64,000 bases of DNA from the NCBI RefSeq assembly GCF_004833285.1, contig NZ_STFG01000005.1:1-64000 (forward strand). The letters are read 5' to 3'. The notes under the pieces are model-generated. The model was not told the DNA's origin, did no database searches, and was given only the letters and a program-made list of their open reading frames with translations. Both the position numbers and the translations under genes were made by a program. Shown piece after piece: positions 18,165-27,112 of this stretch; the first letter of the stretch is position 1; each line of letters starts with the position of its first letter. The DNA comes from Lampropedia puyangensis. Lineage in GTDB: Bacteria; Pseudomonadota; Gammaproteobacteria; Burkholderiales; Burkholderiaceae_C.

Positions 18165-19835
18165 ATGAATCATCGCCCCTGGCTTTCAGCCTATCCAGAT
18201 GGTGTTCCTTCCGATATTGATCCAGATCAATACAGTTCTTTAATTGATTTGATGCGCATCGGGTTCGCGCAGCATAAAGACAAGGTGGCATACAGCTATC
18301 TGGGGAAAGATTTTAGTTTTGCCCAGATTGATGAGCAGAGCAAAATATTTGCAGCCTATTTGCAAGGGCTTGGCCTTAAGAAGGGCGATCGTGTTGCTGT
18401 GATGATGCCTAACGTGGTGCAGTATCCGATCGCTGTCGCAGGCATATTGCGCGCAGGATTGATACTTGTGAATGTCAATCCGCTCTACACAGCACGCGAA
18501 TTGGAGCACCAACTCAATGATTCTGGCGCAGCCACCATTGTGATTATTGAAAATTTTGCCCAAACATTGCAAAAGTGCTTGGGCAACACGCCCATTAAGC
18601 ACATTGTTTTAGCCAGCATGGGGGACCGTCTGGGCATGATTAAAGGCTCGGTGGTCAATTATGTGGTGCGAAATGTGAAGAAATTGGTGCCAGAGTTTGC
18701 AATGGCGGGTGCGATCCCTTTCAATACTGCGCTGAAACTAGGCACTGGAAAACCGTTAACGGCAGTATCGATAGACCGGGATGACCCTGCGGTTCTTCAA
18801 TACACAGGTGGAACCACAGGCGTGAGTAAAGGCGCTGTGCTGAGCCACCGCAACATCATTGCCAATATCCTCCAGTCCGAGGCCTGGAATGCGCCAGCGA
18901 TGAACCGTATCCCCAGTACAGAGCAGCCTACCTCAGTATGTGCCTTGCCGCTCTACCATATCTTTGCTTTTACGGTGAATATGATGCTGGGCTTGCGCAA
19001 TGGGACGAAAAACATTTTGCTGCCTAATCCGCGTGACTTTCCAGCTGTTTTGGGGGAGTTATCAAAGCACACATTCCATCAATTTCCTGCAGTCAATACA
19101 TTGTTCAACGGCTTGCTGCACCACCCTGATTTTGCAAAAGTCAATTGGCGCAATTTGAAAATATCGATTGGTGGCGGTATGGCCGTGCAGGGGGCGGTTG
19201 CGAAACTGTGGCTTGAGAAAACAGGCTGCCCGATTTGTGAAGGCTATGGATTGTCAGAGACCAGTCCTTCAGCAACATGTAATCCTGTGACGGTACGTGA
19301 ATATACGGGAACGATTGGGGTGCCTTTACCGAGTACGTTGCTCAAATGCATTGATGACGAAGGCAATGAGGTTGCACAGGGGCAGCCAGGTGAAATTGCT
19401 ATCAAAGGGCCGCAGGTCATGCAGGGATACTGGCAGCGCCCTGACGAAACAGCCAAAGTGATGACAAGCGACGGTTTTTTCCGCTCGGGCGATATTGGAA
19501 CAATGGATGCCAATGGTTATTTCAAAGTTGTAGATCGTAAAAAGGATATGGTGCTAGTGAGTGGCTTCAATGTATTTCCCAACGAAGTCGAAGACGTGAT
19601 TGCTGGGTTGCCTGGTGTTTTTGAGTGTGCAGTTGTGGGCATTCCTGATGACAAAACAGGTGAGGCGATCAAGCTGGTGATTGTGCGCAATGATCCGGCG
19701 CTGGATGAGGCTGCTGTGCGTAGCTATGCCGCTGATAATTTGACGAACTACAAGAGACCCAAAGTCATTGAATTCCGTGACGCATTACCCAAAACTTCTG
19801 TGGGAAAAATTTTGCGCAGAGAATTGCGCGGGTGA
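18165..19835 (+). CDS. fadD: Long-chain fatty acid CoA ligase
   Basis: A 556-aa AMP-forming acyl-CoA synthetase that activates fatty acids for beta-oxidation or lipid synthesis. The ATP loop YTGGTTGVSKGA (213-224), EGYGLSETSPS, the hinge block FKVVDRKKDMVLVSGFNVFP and the C-terminal catalytic lysine in PKTSVGKILRREL are present. The length is that of FadD. AAGGAG lies 9 bases before ATG 18165. It is divergent from pgpA and ends before a strong terminator. Confidence 0.95.
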   Translation: MNHRPWLSAYPDGVPSDIDPDQYSSLIDLMRIGFAQHKDKVAYSYLGKDFSFAQIDEQSKIFAAYLQGLGLKKGDRVAVMMPNVVQYPIAVAGILRAGLILVNVNPLYTARELEHQLNDSGAATIVIIENFAQTLQKCLGNTPIKHIVLASMGDRLGMIKGSVVNYVVRNVKKLVPEFAMAGAIPFNTALKLGTGKPLTAVSIDRDDPAVLQYTGGTTGVSKGAVLSHRNIIANILQSEAWNAPAMNRIPSTEQPTSVCALPLYHIFAFTVNMMLGLRNGTKNILLPNPRDFPAVLGELSKHTFHQFPAVNTLFNGLLHHPDFAKVNWRNLKISIGGGMAVQGAVAKLWLEKTGCPICEGYGLSETSPSATCNPVTVREYTGTIGVPLPSTLLKCIDDEGNEVAQGQPGEIAIKGPQVMQGYWQRPDETAKVMTSDGFFRSGDIGTMDANGYFKVVDRKKDMVLVSGFNVFPNEVEDVIAGLPGVFECAVVGIPDDKTGEAIKLVIVRNDPALDEAAVRSYAADNLTNYKRPKVIEFRDALPKTSVGKILRRELRG

Positions 19836-19901
19836 ATTTGGCCCAGGGTGACGATTTTTTGAAGTTTTCCGCAGATTTTTCGACTGACTGAGTCTTTATA
19901 A

Positions 19902-19933
19902 AAAAATCCCCGCTTGCTTAAGCGGGGATTTTT
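19902..19933. terminator. Bidirectional terminator between fadD and the FlgO-domain gene
   Basis: A perfect 14-bp stem, 19902-19915 with 19920-19933 (core TCCCCGCTT), and a 4-base loop GCTT. The A run on the left and T run on the right let it work for both convergent genes. Confidence 0.92.
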
Positions 19934-19968
19934 ATGTATGTGCCATTGCTGGCACTGTTTTGACGCAA

Positions 19969-20520
19969 TCAGTGTGTTTGCAGCAACCGGCGAATATCAC
20001 GGTTGTTGGGCAATGCGTAGTCATAAGCGCTAATGATGCGGCTGTCTTCTGTACGCACCAGCTTCAAGCTGACATACGTAAAACGTGAAGCAGCAGAGTA
20101 GGTGCCGACCAATACGATAGCAGAGTTCTGGCTCTTGGCTACATTCTGAACTTCGCGCGACAGAAGCAGCTCACCTGTGCCTTCTTGCACAAAGACGTTG
20201 CCGCGGAGTTTGATTTCGCGCACATTCAGCCCCGAATTGGCCAATGTCGAGGAATACTGCTCCGACAGTGTACGCCCCAAAGGTGCTGAAACGCGTGTGT
20301 CGTTGACATCGACAATGGTGGCAACCAGCAGCGGATTATTCTCAAAATTAGCGGCGCCATAGCCCGCAATCAGCTTTTGAGCAGCCTCTTGATTGGTGCT
20401 CAAAAACGTATTTGCTGTTGCGTCTTGGTAGCTGGGCTCTGAGCGGACAGCGTTCGTGTTGTAAGAGCAGCCGGTTAGTGCGACTGCTGCAGCCAATGAT
20501 GCGAGGAATTGGATTTTCAT
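19969..20520 (-). CDS. FlgO-domain lipoprotein
   Basis: A 183-aa lipoprotein with signal peptide and lipobox LTGC (Cys18), so probably in the outer membrane. The mature part (LLVATIVDVNDTRVSAPLGR, then TLSEQYSSTLANSGLNVREI and RFTYVSLKLVRTEDSRI) resembles the FlgO domain, first described in a flagellar outer membrane protein. No flagellar genes are in the window, so a flagellar role is not supported here. Its start overlaps the stop of the next upstream lipoprotein gene by four bases (ATGA), indicating one operon. Confidence 0.83.
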   Translation of the reverse strand: MKIQFLASLAAAVALTGCSYNTNAVRSEPSYQDATANTFLSTNQEAAQKLIAGYGAANFENNPLLVATIVDVNDTRVSAPLGRTLSEQYSSTLANSGLNVREIKLRGNVFVQEGTGELLLSREVQNVAKSQNSAIVLVGTYSAASRFTYVSLKLVRTEDSRIISAYDYALPNNRDIRRLLQTH

Positions 20521-21194
20521 TGATTCACCACTTTCAGATTCACGCTTTTGAGGCTATTGCCGTTGTCGACGCCAAACAAGCCGGCATCTACATTTTCAAG
20601 GTAATACACATCGGTTGTACGCGAGATAAAACGATCTTGGTGCAAGACAGCCGTAGTTAGCACCAGTTCAGTACCTGTTTGTGCAGAGTAGGTTGAGAGC
20701 TCTGGATGTCCGTAACCTTGGTGCAGTGGCACAGATTCAATGTTGTGCGCACCATGGCGAACGGTAACGCCATCACCGAGGTTGTAATAGTCGCGCCCAC
20801 CATGGCCGGTCACCCATAAATTGGATGGATGACGCACAACTTGCGTGTGGTAAACCACCGTGTATTGACCGGCTACGGGGTGGGCTTGCACCGTTGCGCC
20901 GCTATCAACCAGAGCGGTTGTCAGCATGTCGCGGAAAGCCCAGTCAAAGCTTGATGCATTCTCCGGCAAGGCGACATACAGAGGTGTACTTTGTGTCGCC
21001 CCTGCTGCTTCCAGTGCTGCAACAGTACGATTTGTTGCATCGGCACTGATGGTGCTCCAGTGCTTAGCCGAACGGACTTTGTATTGGGATGTTTGATCAA
21101 AGTTCTTTGATAAGGGGATGGCACTGCTGCCGCAGCCAACAAGACCTGCTACGGCTAAACACAGCGCAGTAGTGCGAAATACGCGTTGATGCAT
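20517..21194 (-). CDS. Lipoprotein of unknown function, operon partner of FlgO-domain protein
   Basis: A 225-aa lipoprotein with signal peptide and lipobox VGCG (Cys21). I do not recognise a domain. The mature protein alternates short beta-like stretches (PLYVALPENASSFDWAFRDM, QYTVVYHTQVVRH, TTDVYYLENVDAGLFGVDNG). The block SFDWAFRDMLTTALVDSGATV has the pattern of proteins that assemble as outer membrane rings or plugs, but this is weak. It is the first gene of a two-gene minus-strand operon. Confidence 0.75.
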   Translation of the reverse strand: MHQRVFRTTALCLAVAGLVGCGSSAIPLSKNFDQTSQYKVRSAKHWSTISADATNRTVAALEAAGATQSTPLYVALPENASSFDWAFRDMLTTALVDSGATVQAHPVAGQYTVVYHTQVVRHPSNLWVTGHGGRDYYNLGDGVTVRHGAHNIESVPLHQGYGHPELSTYSAQTGTELVLTTAVLHQDRFISRTTDVYYLENVDAGLFGVDNGNSLKSVNLKVVNQ

Positions 21195-21449
21195 TTTGAC
21201 TCTCCTAAATACTGTCTGACCTTAAAGGTCGTTCGTTTATGCGTAAAAGTAACTATTAGTGACCTGATGCCTATTGGAAAACAATCTTGAGCTTTTCTCA
21301 CGCATTACAAAGCATTTTTATAGTTTATTTGCAAAAAAAAGCGATTGATTGACGAGAAAGCTACGTTTTTGAATGCCCTCCAGTGGTAACGCGTATTTTT
21401 TATGCTTTGGCTAAACCTAATGGGTAAGCATAGGTTTATCTAACCCAAT

Positions 21450-22640
21450 TCAGGATGCGCGTTTTGCCAGAATTTCAAAGGCAGGAAGTGTTTTGCCTTC
21501 GAGAACCTCTAAGAACGCACCTCCCCCAGTGGAAATGTAACCAATTTCCGACTCTAACTGATATTTGGCAATTGCAGCAAGAGTATCTCCACCGCCTGCG
21601 ATGCTGAATGCCTTGGAGTGTGCAATAGCTTGTGAGAGGGTTTTTGTTCCATTTTCGAACGCATCGAATTCAAAAACGCCAACTGGACCATTCCATACAA
21701 TTGTCCCAGCAGATTGCAGTTGCGTAGCCAAGTGTGCGGCGGTATTTGGACCAATATCCAGAATCATGTCGTCATCTTCGACATCCTGCGCATTTTTAGT
21801 GGTTGCGGGGGCGTTGGCTGCGAAGGTCTTTGCTGTCACCACATCTTCTGGAATGGGAATGATGGAGCCCCGCTCTGACATCATCTTGATAATGCTTTTG
21901 GCTTCTTCAACCAGATCCGTTTCGGCCAAGCTTTTGCCTATGGGTAAACCGGCTGCCAGCATGAAGGTATTGGCAATGCCCCCTCCGACAATTAGAGCAT
22001 CGACCTTCTCAGCAAGGCTGCGCAAAATCGTCAGTTTGCTGGAGACCTTTGAGCCGCCAACAATAGCGATCAATGGCCGTTGAGGTTGGCTGAGCGCTTT
22101 GCTGAGCGCATCGATCTCAGCGGCGAGCAAGGGGCCTGCACATGCAACAGGCGCGTATTGGGCCACGCCATAGGTGGATGCCTCTGCACGGTGGGCTGTG
22201 CCAAAAGCATCATGAACAAACACATCACAAAGCGCTGCCATTTTCTTTGCAAGTACTGGATCGTTCTTTTTTTCTCCAACGTTGCCACGGCAGTTTTCAA
22301 GCAGAACGACGTGTGATGGTGTAACGTTGACGCCATCGATCCAGTTTTGAACTAGGGGTACTTCTTGACCTAGTAGCTCGCTTAGGCGTTGTGCCACAGG
22401 GGCCAATGAGTCTTTGGCCTGCAATTGCCCTTCCGTAGGGCGCCCCAAGTGACTGGTGACCATGACAGCAGCGCCTGCGCCGAGTGCTGCTTGAATGGCT
22501 GGGATGGAGGCGCGAATGCGTGTGTCTTCCGTGATCAGCCCTTGTTCATTAAGGGGCACGTTCAAGTCAGCGCGAATCAGTACACGCTGATCTTTGATAC
22601 GCCCTTGTTGACAAAGGTCGGTGAAACGGATGAATTGCAT
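21450..22640 (-). CDS. pgk: Phosphoglycerate kinase
   Basis: A 396-aa glycolytic enzyme. [33 protein letters not shown] (the usual ENxRF here reads ENCRG), [39 protein letters not shown] and AGGGDTLAA match the substrate and nucleotide regions. GGAG lies before ATG 22640. Pyruvate kinase and other glycolytic genes are not adjacent in the window. Confidence 0.96.
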   Translation of the reverse strand: MQFIRFTDLCQQGRIKDQRVLIRADLNVPLNEQGLITEDTRIRASIPAIQAALGAGAAVMVTSHLGRPTEGQLQAKDSLAPVAQRLSELLGQEVPLVQNWIDGVNVTPSHVVLLENCRGNVGEKKNDPVLAKKMAALCDVFVHDAFGTAHRAEASTYGVAQYAPVACAGPLLAAEIDALSKALSQPQRPLIAIVGGSKVSSKLTILRSLAEKVDALIVGGGIANTFMLAAGLPIGKSLAETDLVEEAKSIIKMMSERGSIIPIPEDVVTAKTFAANAPATTKNAQDVEDDDMILDIGPNTAAHLATQLQSAGTIVWNGPVGVFEFDAFENGTKTLSQAIAHSKAFSIAGGGDTLAAIAKYQLESEIGYISTGGGAFLEVLEGKTLPAFEILAKRAS

Positions 22641-22824
22641 GCTTGACTCCGATTTGAATAAAGTGAAATCAACTAAGCTGGCACAAGCGCCGCGTAAGCC
22701 GTGCGGTGTGCGAATGCCTCACTCAGTAGGGGGCGCTTAAAAGGCCGTATTGTCGCGTAAATTGGTGCGGTGAAACGGCTTGGTGAGGTGTGAGCGTTGT
22801 GGTTAGCTGTTCTGCAGTGGTGGT

Positions 22825-23160
22825 TCACCAGCCTAGTAGCAGTCGCAAGGGTAAATACACCGCCATGCCCGCAAGAATGGTCCCAAGAATGCCTTGCCGC
22901 CAAAAATAGTAGGCGCAAGCGGCAGGGACTGCATAAAGCCGAGCGTCTTGCCAAGTCGCGATCAAACTGCCGTTGCTTGTGACTATTTCCGGGATGATTA
23001 CGGCTGCCAATGCTGCTAAAGGCGCGTATTTCAAGCCACGCTTGAGCCAGGTTGGCAGAGGAATTTCTTTGTTGGGGAACATGAAAAAGCCTCGGGTGAT
23101 CACTGTGACGATAGTCAGTCCAATGATTGCGCTCAGTACCCACCAGTCGTCGTTACTCAT
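22825..23160 (-). CDS. azlD: AzlD family branched-chain amino acid exporter small subunit
   Basis: A 111-aa membrane protein with about four segments. ITVVTVITRG-like start (IIGLTIVTVITRGFF), RGLKYAPLAALAAVIIPEI and YFWRQGILGTILAGM fit AzlD. It works with AzlC to export branched-chain amino acids or their analogues. Its ATG overlaps the azlC stop by four bases. Confidence 0.92.
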   Translation of the reverse strand: MSNDDWWVLSAIIGLTIVTVITRGFFMFPNKEIPLPTWLKRGLKYAPLAALAAVIIPEIVTSNGSLIATWQDARLYAVPAACAYYFWRQGILGTILAGMAVYLPLRLLLGW

Positions 23161-23933
23161 TTCAACTTACCTGCAGAAGATGGGGCCCCTGTTTTCAAAG
23201 CTTGTTCGAGAGACTCAAAAATCAAGCCGATGACGATGGCCGCGGAAATCGCAACCAAAATGTTGAGTTTCAGGGGCAGGGCATAAGCCAATACAGCAAC
23301 TACGCCTGCAACGGCAATGGCAATATAGGTGTAGCGATCAACCAGCAAAGACAGTGTTACGCCAAGAAGGGCCAGAATACCGGCAAAGCCCAAACCCCAA
23401 TGAAGGGGGATGAATTGGGCAAGAAAAATGCCTGCAAAGGATGTGCCTTGCCAAACACACCATGTCACTAGCGCACCACCTAGAACATAGTATTCATGCT
23501 CTGGCGATGGCTGAATATTTTTGTAGCGTTTGAAAAAAAGCACGAAAAGCATATCTGTGGTGAGGTACATCAGCCAAATCCGCTTGCGGCGAGGTAGGTG
23601 GCCAAAGGGCTCGCGCCAAAGACTGCTGAAAATCACAAAGCGCAGGTTGACGCATAACCCGGTAAGCCAGATGACCCACAGTGGAGAGTGACTGGCTAAC
23701 AGCGGAAGGACTGCCAATTGGGAGCTGCCTGCGTAGACCAGCAGTGACATCAGTCCAGCCATCGGAACAGATAGCCCGCTTTTGACCATGGCGACACCAG
23801 TGACCAAACCCCATGCCCCGACGCCGAGGGCGACCTGAGCTTGGTCTTTTGCACCATCACGAAACGCTGGATGTTTGAGCGTCGTTTGCAGCCGTTGGCT
23901 TAGCGACAAAGGAAGAGGGGCGTGAGGGCACAT
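23157..23933 (-). CDS. azlC: AzlC family branched-chain amino acid exporter large subunit
   Basis: A 258-aa membrane protein. FRDGAKDQAQVALGVGAWGL, SLLVYAGSSQLAVLPLL and LCVNLRFVIFSSLWREPF match AzlC, with about six to seven membrane segments. A hydrophilic loop lies around residues 130-150. It forms a translationally coupled pair with azlD. No Lrp-type regulator is adjacent. Confidence 0.93.
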   Translation of the reverse strand: MCPHAPLPLSLSQRLQTTLKHPAFRDGAKDQAQVALGVGAWGLVTGVAMVKSGLSVPMAGLMSLLVYAGSSQLAVLPLLASHSPLWVIWLTGLCVNLRFVIFSSLWREPFGHLPRRKRIWLMYLTTDMLFVLFFKRYKNIQPSPEHEYYVLGGALVTWCVWQGTSFAGIFLAQFIPLHWGLGFAGILALLGVTLSLLVDRYTYIAIAVAGVVAVLAYALPLKLNILVAISAAIVIGLIFESLEQALKTGAPSSAGKLK

Positions 23934-24052
23934 GAGCAGAAGTAGGGAGCAGAAAGTACTATTGTTTTTTTAGTGATGAATGTGGCTCAAGCAAGTAGTT
24001 TGGAAACCAAAATTGCAATCTCTTGTAGCAAGCTGCTTGCAGATATGGATTG

Positions 24053-24421
24053 TCAGTTGCTGAGCAAGGGACCCAGAAGCAGGCATGCAAAACCAATAAT
24101 GGCAAGCGCGCATCTAGACTTGCGTGGCCCCACCGCAGCGAGCTCTGACTCTGTCCATAGGCTATGCAAAGGAGCGTTCAGTACCGGAGGCTGGAGAAAT
24201 GCCAGTATGCCAAGCGCGATCCACCCCATTACCTGCCAAACCCCGCCTGAGGCTGGCGTTACTGCCATGTTCCAAACTTCAAACATGCCCATTCCAATGA
24301 GTAAGCTGGAAAAAACGATTCGCGACGTAATGTGAGGCCACAGCTTGGTCATAACGGGATTGGACTTTTGGGGAGCAGGCAGCGGAGTGCGCAAAAGAAA
24401 TGGCGCTCTTGGCGCCAACAT
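24053..24421 (-). CDS. Small membrane protein of unknown function
   Basis: A 122-aa frame with three hydrophobic segments (about 35-52, 60-78, 104-120). I recognise no family. It lies between fmt and azlC on the same strand and no other frame in this stretch is better. The start may be ATG 24421 or ATG 24352 (MTKLWPHITSRIVF). It could be a shadow; the regular hydrophobic pattern is the only support. Confidence 0.45.
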   Translation of the reverse strand: MLAPRAPFLLRTPLPAPQKSNPVMTKLWPHITSRIVFSSLLIGMGMFEVWNMAVTPASGGVWQVMGWIALGILAFLQPPVLNAPLHSLWTESELAAVGPRKSRCALAIIGFACLLLGPLLSN

Positions 24422-24493
24422 GAAACGGTATTATGCCTTTACTGCGCAAGCATCATTGTGTGATTAGGTTAATCCAGAGCTGCAAGCTCATGC

Positions 24494-25519
24494 TCATGGA
24501 GTAATAAGCTCGAACCGGTCACCAACTTGGAGATCAAAACCATTGAGGAACTGCTGCACAGGCAGGCGCTTGCTGCCAGCACGCTGCAATTCAATAAGGC
24601 GCAATGCGGTGTTTTCTCCGCAAGCAACGAGAATGCCTTGGCTGCGGTCAATGGCCACAACCGTACCGGGTTCATCTGCGTTATCTGTGGGGGATTGTTC
24701 AACCCGAGCGGTCCATACTTTCAAGGTCTCGCCCTGCGCTTTATCCGCTGTTGTGTCGCGTTTGAGTAATGTGGATTGGGCTGCGGGAAATGGATTGAAG
24801 GCTTGTATTTTCTTGACCAATTGTGGTGCAGGAAGCTGCCAATTCAAATTGCTTTCTGCGCGGCTGATTTTTTCTGCATAAGTGATACCTTCTGCAGCTT
24901 GAGGCGTGCTAGGTAAGAGGTTTCGTGCTTGTGCCAATTGTTCCATCGCTTGGACTATGCATTGGCCGCCAAGTATGGCTAAACGATCGTGCAACTGCGC
25001 AGTGGTTTCATTCGCCTCAATAGCCAGATGCGCGATGGAAATGACGGCACCTGTGTCCAGGCCTTCATCCATTTGCATGATGCTGATCCCGGTTTCAGCG
25101 TCCCCTGCCTCAATAGCGCGGTGAATTGGGGCAGCTCCGCGCCAACGTGGGAGCAGACTGGCATGGATATTTAAACATCCAAAACGCGGCAGCGTAAGCA
25201 CCCACTGGGGAAGGATCAATCCGTAGGCAGCGACCACCAATACATCCAGATTCAATGCTTGCATTGCAGCCTGCGTGCTCTGCGCTTCTTGGGCGAATTT
25301 ACCATCGAGACGCAAACCATGCGGTTGGAGTACAGCAATGGAATGTTGCTGTGCTAACTGTTTAACGGCCGAGGCTTGCTCTCGCATGCCACGCCCTGCA
25401 GGGCGATCGGGCTGGGTTAAAACGAGTGTGGGTGTATATCCTGCTTCAATCAGGGCCTGAAGCGCATGTTGGGCAAATTCCGGGGTTCCTGCAAATGCAA
25501 AGCGTATGTCTGATCTCAT
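24494..25519 (-). CDS. fmt: Methionyl-tRNA formyltransferase
   Basis: A 341-aa enzyme that formylates initiator Met-tRNA with 10-formyl-THF. The formyl-transfer region (VVAAYGLILPQWVL, then CLNIHASLLPRWRGAAPI and MQMDEGLDTGAVIS) holds the Asn-His-Asp catalytic set, and the C-terminal OB-like domain (ISRAESNLNWQLPA, IQAFNPFP) is complete. It overlaps the upstream lipoprotein gene by four bases, and def lies one gene further upstream, so the three are probably one operon. Confidence 0.96.
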   Translation of the reverse strand: MRSDIRFAFAGTPEFAQHALQALIEAGYTPTLVLTQPDRPAGRGMREQASAVKQLAQQHSIAVLQPHGLRLDGKFAQEAQSTQAAMQALNLDVLVVAAYGLILPQWVLTLPRFGCLNIHASLLPRWRGAAPIHRAIEAGDAETGISIMQMDEGLDTGAVISIAHLAIEANETTAQLHDRLAILGGQCIVQAMEQLAQARNLLPSTPQAAEGITYAEKISRAESNLNWQLPAPQLVKKIQAFNPFPAAQSTLLKRDTTADKAQGETLKVWTARVEQSPTDNADEPGTVVAIDRSQGILVACGENTALRLIELQRAGSKRLPVQQFLNGFDLQVGDRFELITP

Positions 25520-26094
25520 TGCGTGGTGTTATTTGGGTCTGCAGAAATTTCAATGTTTGATACCACGCCTTTAGCGTCCACTGTAATGGTCACTATAAAG
25601 TAGCGGTTGAATTCACGGCTGCCGTAGATCCAGTTTCTACTGTCTGTATCGGCCTCCGCTTGAACGTTGCTTGCTGGTGCATCGTCACCGAGACTTTGCA
25701 GTAATCCAGCTCGTGGCATTTCTTGCCGGATAGGTGGGCCAAAGTGTTGAAGTAGCTGTGCCGTCGTCCATGTTTGTGCTTGCACTAGAGAAAATGCTGC
25801 CCGTGTCCACGCCGGACCAGACGTGATCAATTGCTTTTGTGTGTCAAAAACCACGCGATCCCGCTGCATGTCACGGATGGCGGTGTTGTAAAACCAAATA
25901 CTACCTTGATCATTCGTATAAATGGCAAACGGTTCGCCACGCTGCGCGCGCAATTGGTCTTGGTTTAATCCTTGAACAACGCGTTGACCAAAGAGTGTGG
26001 GACTGGCTGGGTGCGGGGCGCCTCCATCAGAAGAGGCACAACCGGCCACAATGGTGCAAAGGAGAGTGAGGCAAACGAAGAGTCGCACGCGCAT
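25516..26094 (-). CDS. BamE/OmlA-like lipoprotein
   Basis: A 192-aa protein with signal peptide and lipobox VAGC (Cys19). FGQRVVQGLNQDQLRAQRGEP and WTTAQLLQHFGPP look like two SmpA/OmlA-type repeats (helix followed by GxP), and SRNWIYGSREFNRYFIVTI with VVSNIEISAD resembles the end of a BamE fold. Its role is unknown; BamE itself is a part of the outer membrane assembly machine. It is coupled to fmt by an ATGA overlap. Confidence 0.78.
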   Translation of the reverse strand: MRVRLFVCLTLLCTIVAGCASSDGGAPHPASPTLFGQRVVQGLNQDQLRAQRGEPFAIYTNDQGSIWFYNTAIRDMQRDRVVFDTQKQLITSGPAWTRAAFSLVQAQTWTTAQLLQHFGPPIRQEMPRAGLLQSLGDDAPASNVQAEADTDSRNWIYGSREFNRYFIVTITVDAKGVVSNIEISADPNNTTQ

Positions 26095-26322
26095 AAACTT
26101 GTATGTGAGTGATGAAGGAAAGGGGGGGACTGCAGATTGTCACATTTGATAGCAGCCATGCGCTGACAAAAATAGCATTGCTGATCCTGCTTAGCTGCGA
26201 AATAGCATACCAGTATTGCTGTGGCCTCACCGCGTTATCCCGGCTTTGGCATTCCTACTGTACAGAGTGCAAGCTTTAATTTCTCATCTACCCTGGGTAG
26301 CAACGGGCCTGCGTCCGGCTCC

Positions 26323-26835
26323 TCAGTCTGTAGTTTTGCTTTTTTGGCGTTTAAGCAACTTGGCTTTAATACGATTGCGTTTGAGAGGGGATAGGTACTC
26401 AACAAAAAGTTTACCCATGAGGTGGTCCATCTCATGTTGAACGCAGACGGCTTGTAAACCCTCCGCCTCAATAGTGCGCCATTGACCATGTTCATCCTGC
26501 GCTTTGACATGCACACGTACATGCCGCTCAACACCGTCGTAAATTTCAGGAACCGAGAGGCAACCCTCATCGCCTGTGGATGTTTCGTCACTGGCCCAGA
26601 CAATCTCCGGATTGATGAGGATAAAAGGCTCTTTGCGTGATTCTGACGTATCCATGACCAGCATTCGCTGATGGATGTCCACTTGCGTTGCCGCCAAACC
26701 CACGCCGTTGGCTGCATACATAGTTTCCAGCATGTCGGCGGCAATTGCCCTGATTTGATCGTTAACTTCAACGACAGGAACTGCCACTTTGTGTAAACGT
26801 GGATCGGGGTACTCAAGAATATTCAGGATAGCCAT
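26323..26835 (-). CDS. def: Peptide deformylase
   Basis: A 170-aa metalloenzyme that removes the formyl group from new proteins. All three motifs are present: GVGLAATQ (44-51), EGCLSVP with metal ligand Cys92, and QHEMDHL with His134, Glu135 and His138. The length is typical. It functions together with fmt, which is in the same gene group. Confidence 0.96.
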   Translation of the reverse strand: MAILNILEYPDPRLHKVAVPVVEVNDQIRAIAADMLETMYAANGVGLAATQVDIHQRMLVMDTSESRKEPFILINPEIVWASDETSTGDEGCLSVPEIYDGVERHVRVHVKAQDEHGQWRTIEAEGLQAVCVQHEMDHLMGKLFVEYLSPLKRNRIKAKLLKRQKSKTTD

Positions 26836-27112
26836 AATACGTTGCTTAGTAATCTGTCGTTATTTTCGCGACTTTTGCGATTGATCACACTCAAGCCAGA
26901 AGAAAATCATTGATTAATGAAGGCCTTAGAATGAGAATCTATGAGGATTGTCACAATTTGGGACGCTTGTTAGTCTCTTGAAACCATGAGGTGAGGCGGT
27001 GCATGGAAGTGGCCCAGTCGCTCATTTTGGGTTTTGCCACGGATTCTTGCTGCTAGGATCGCGTGTTGCGTAAGCGGCGCTTCTCCATCTTGATTCAGAT
27101 TTGTTTATCACC

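Noticed and set aside
22673-23143. A 156-aa minus-strand frame at azlD
   Set aside because: It is the shifted frame of azlD, which has the family motifs and the four-base overlap with azlC.
26836-27112. Fur-like box before the LysM gene (AATCATTGATTAATGA region)
   Set aside because: It matches only part of the Fur consensus, and neither neighbouring gene concerns iron.
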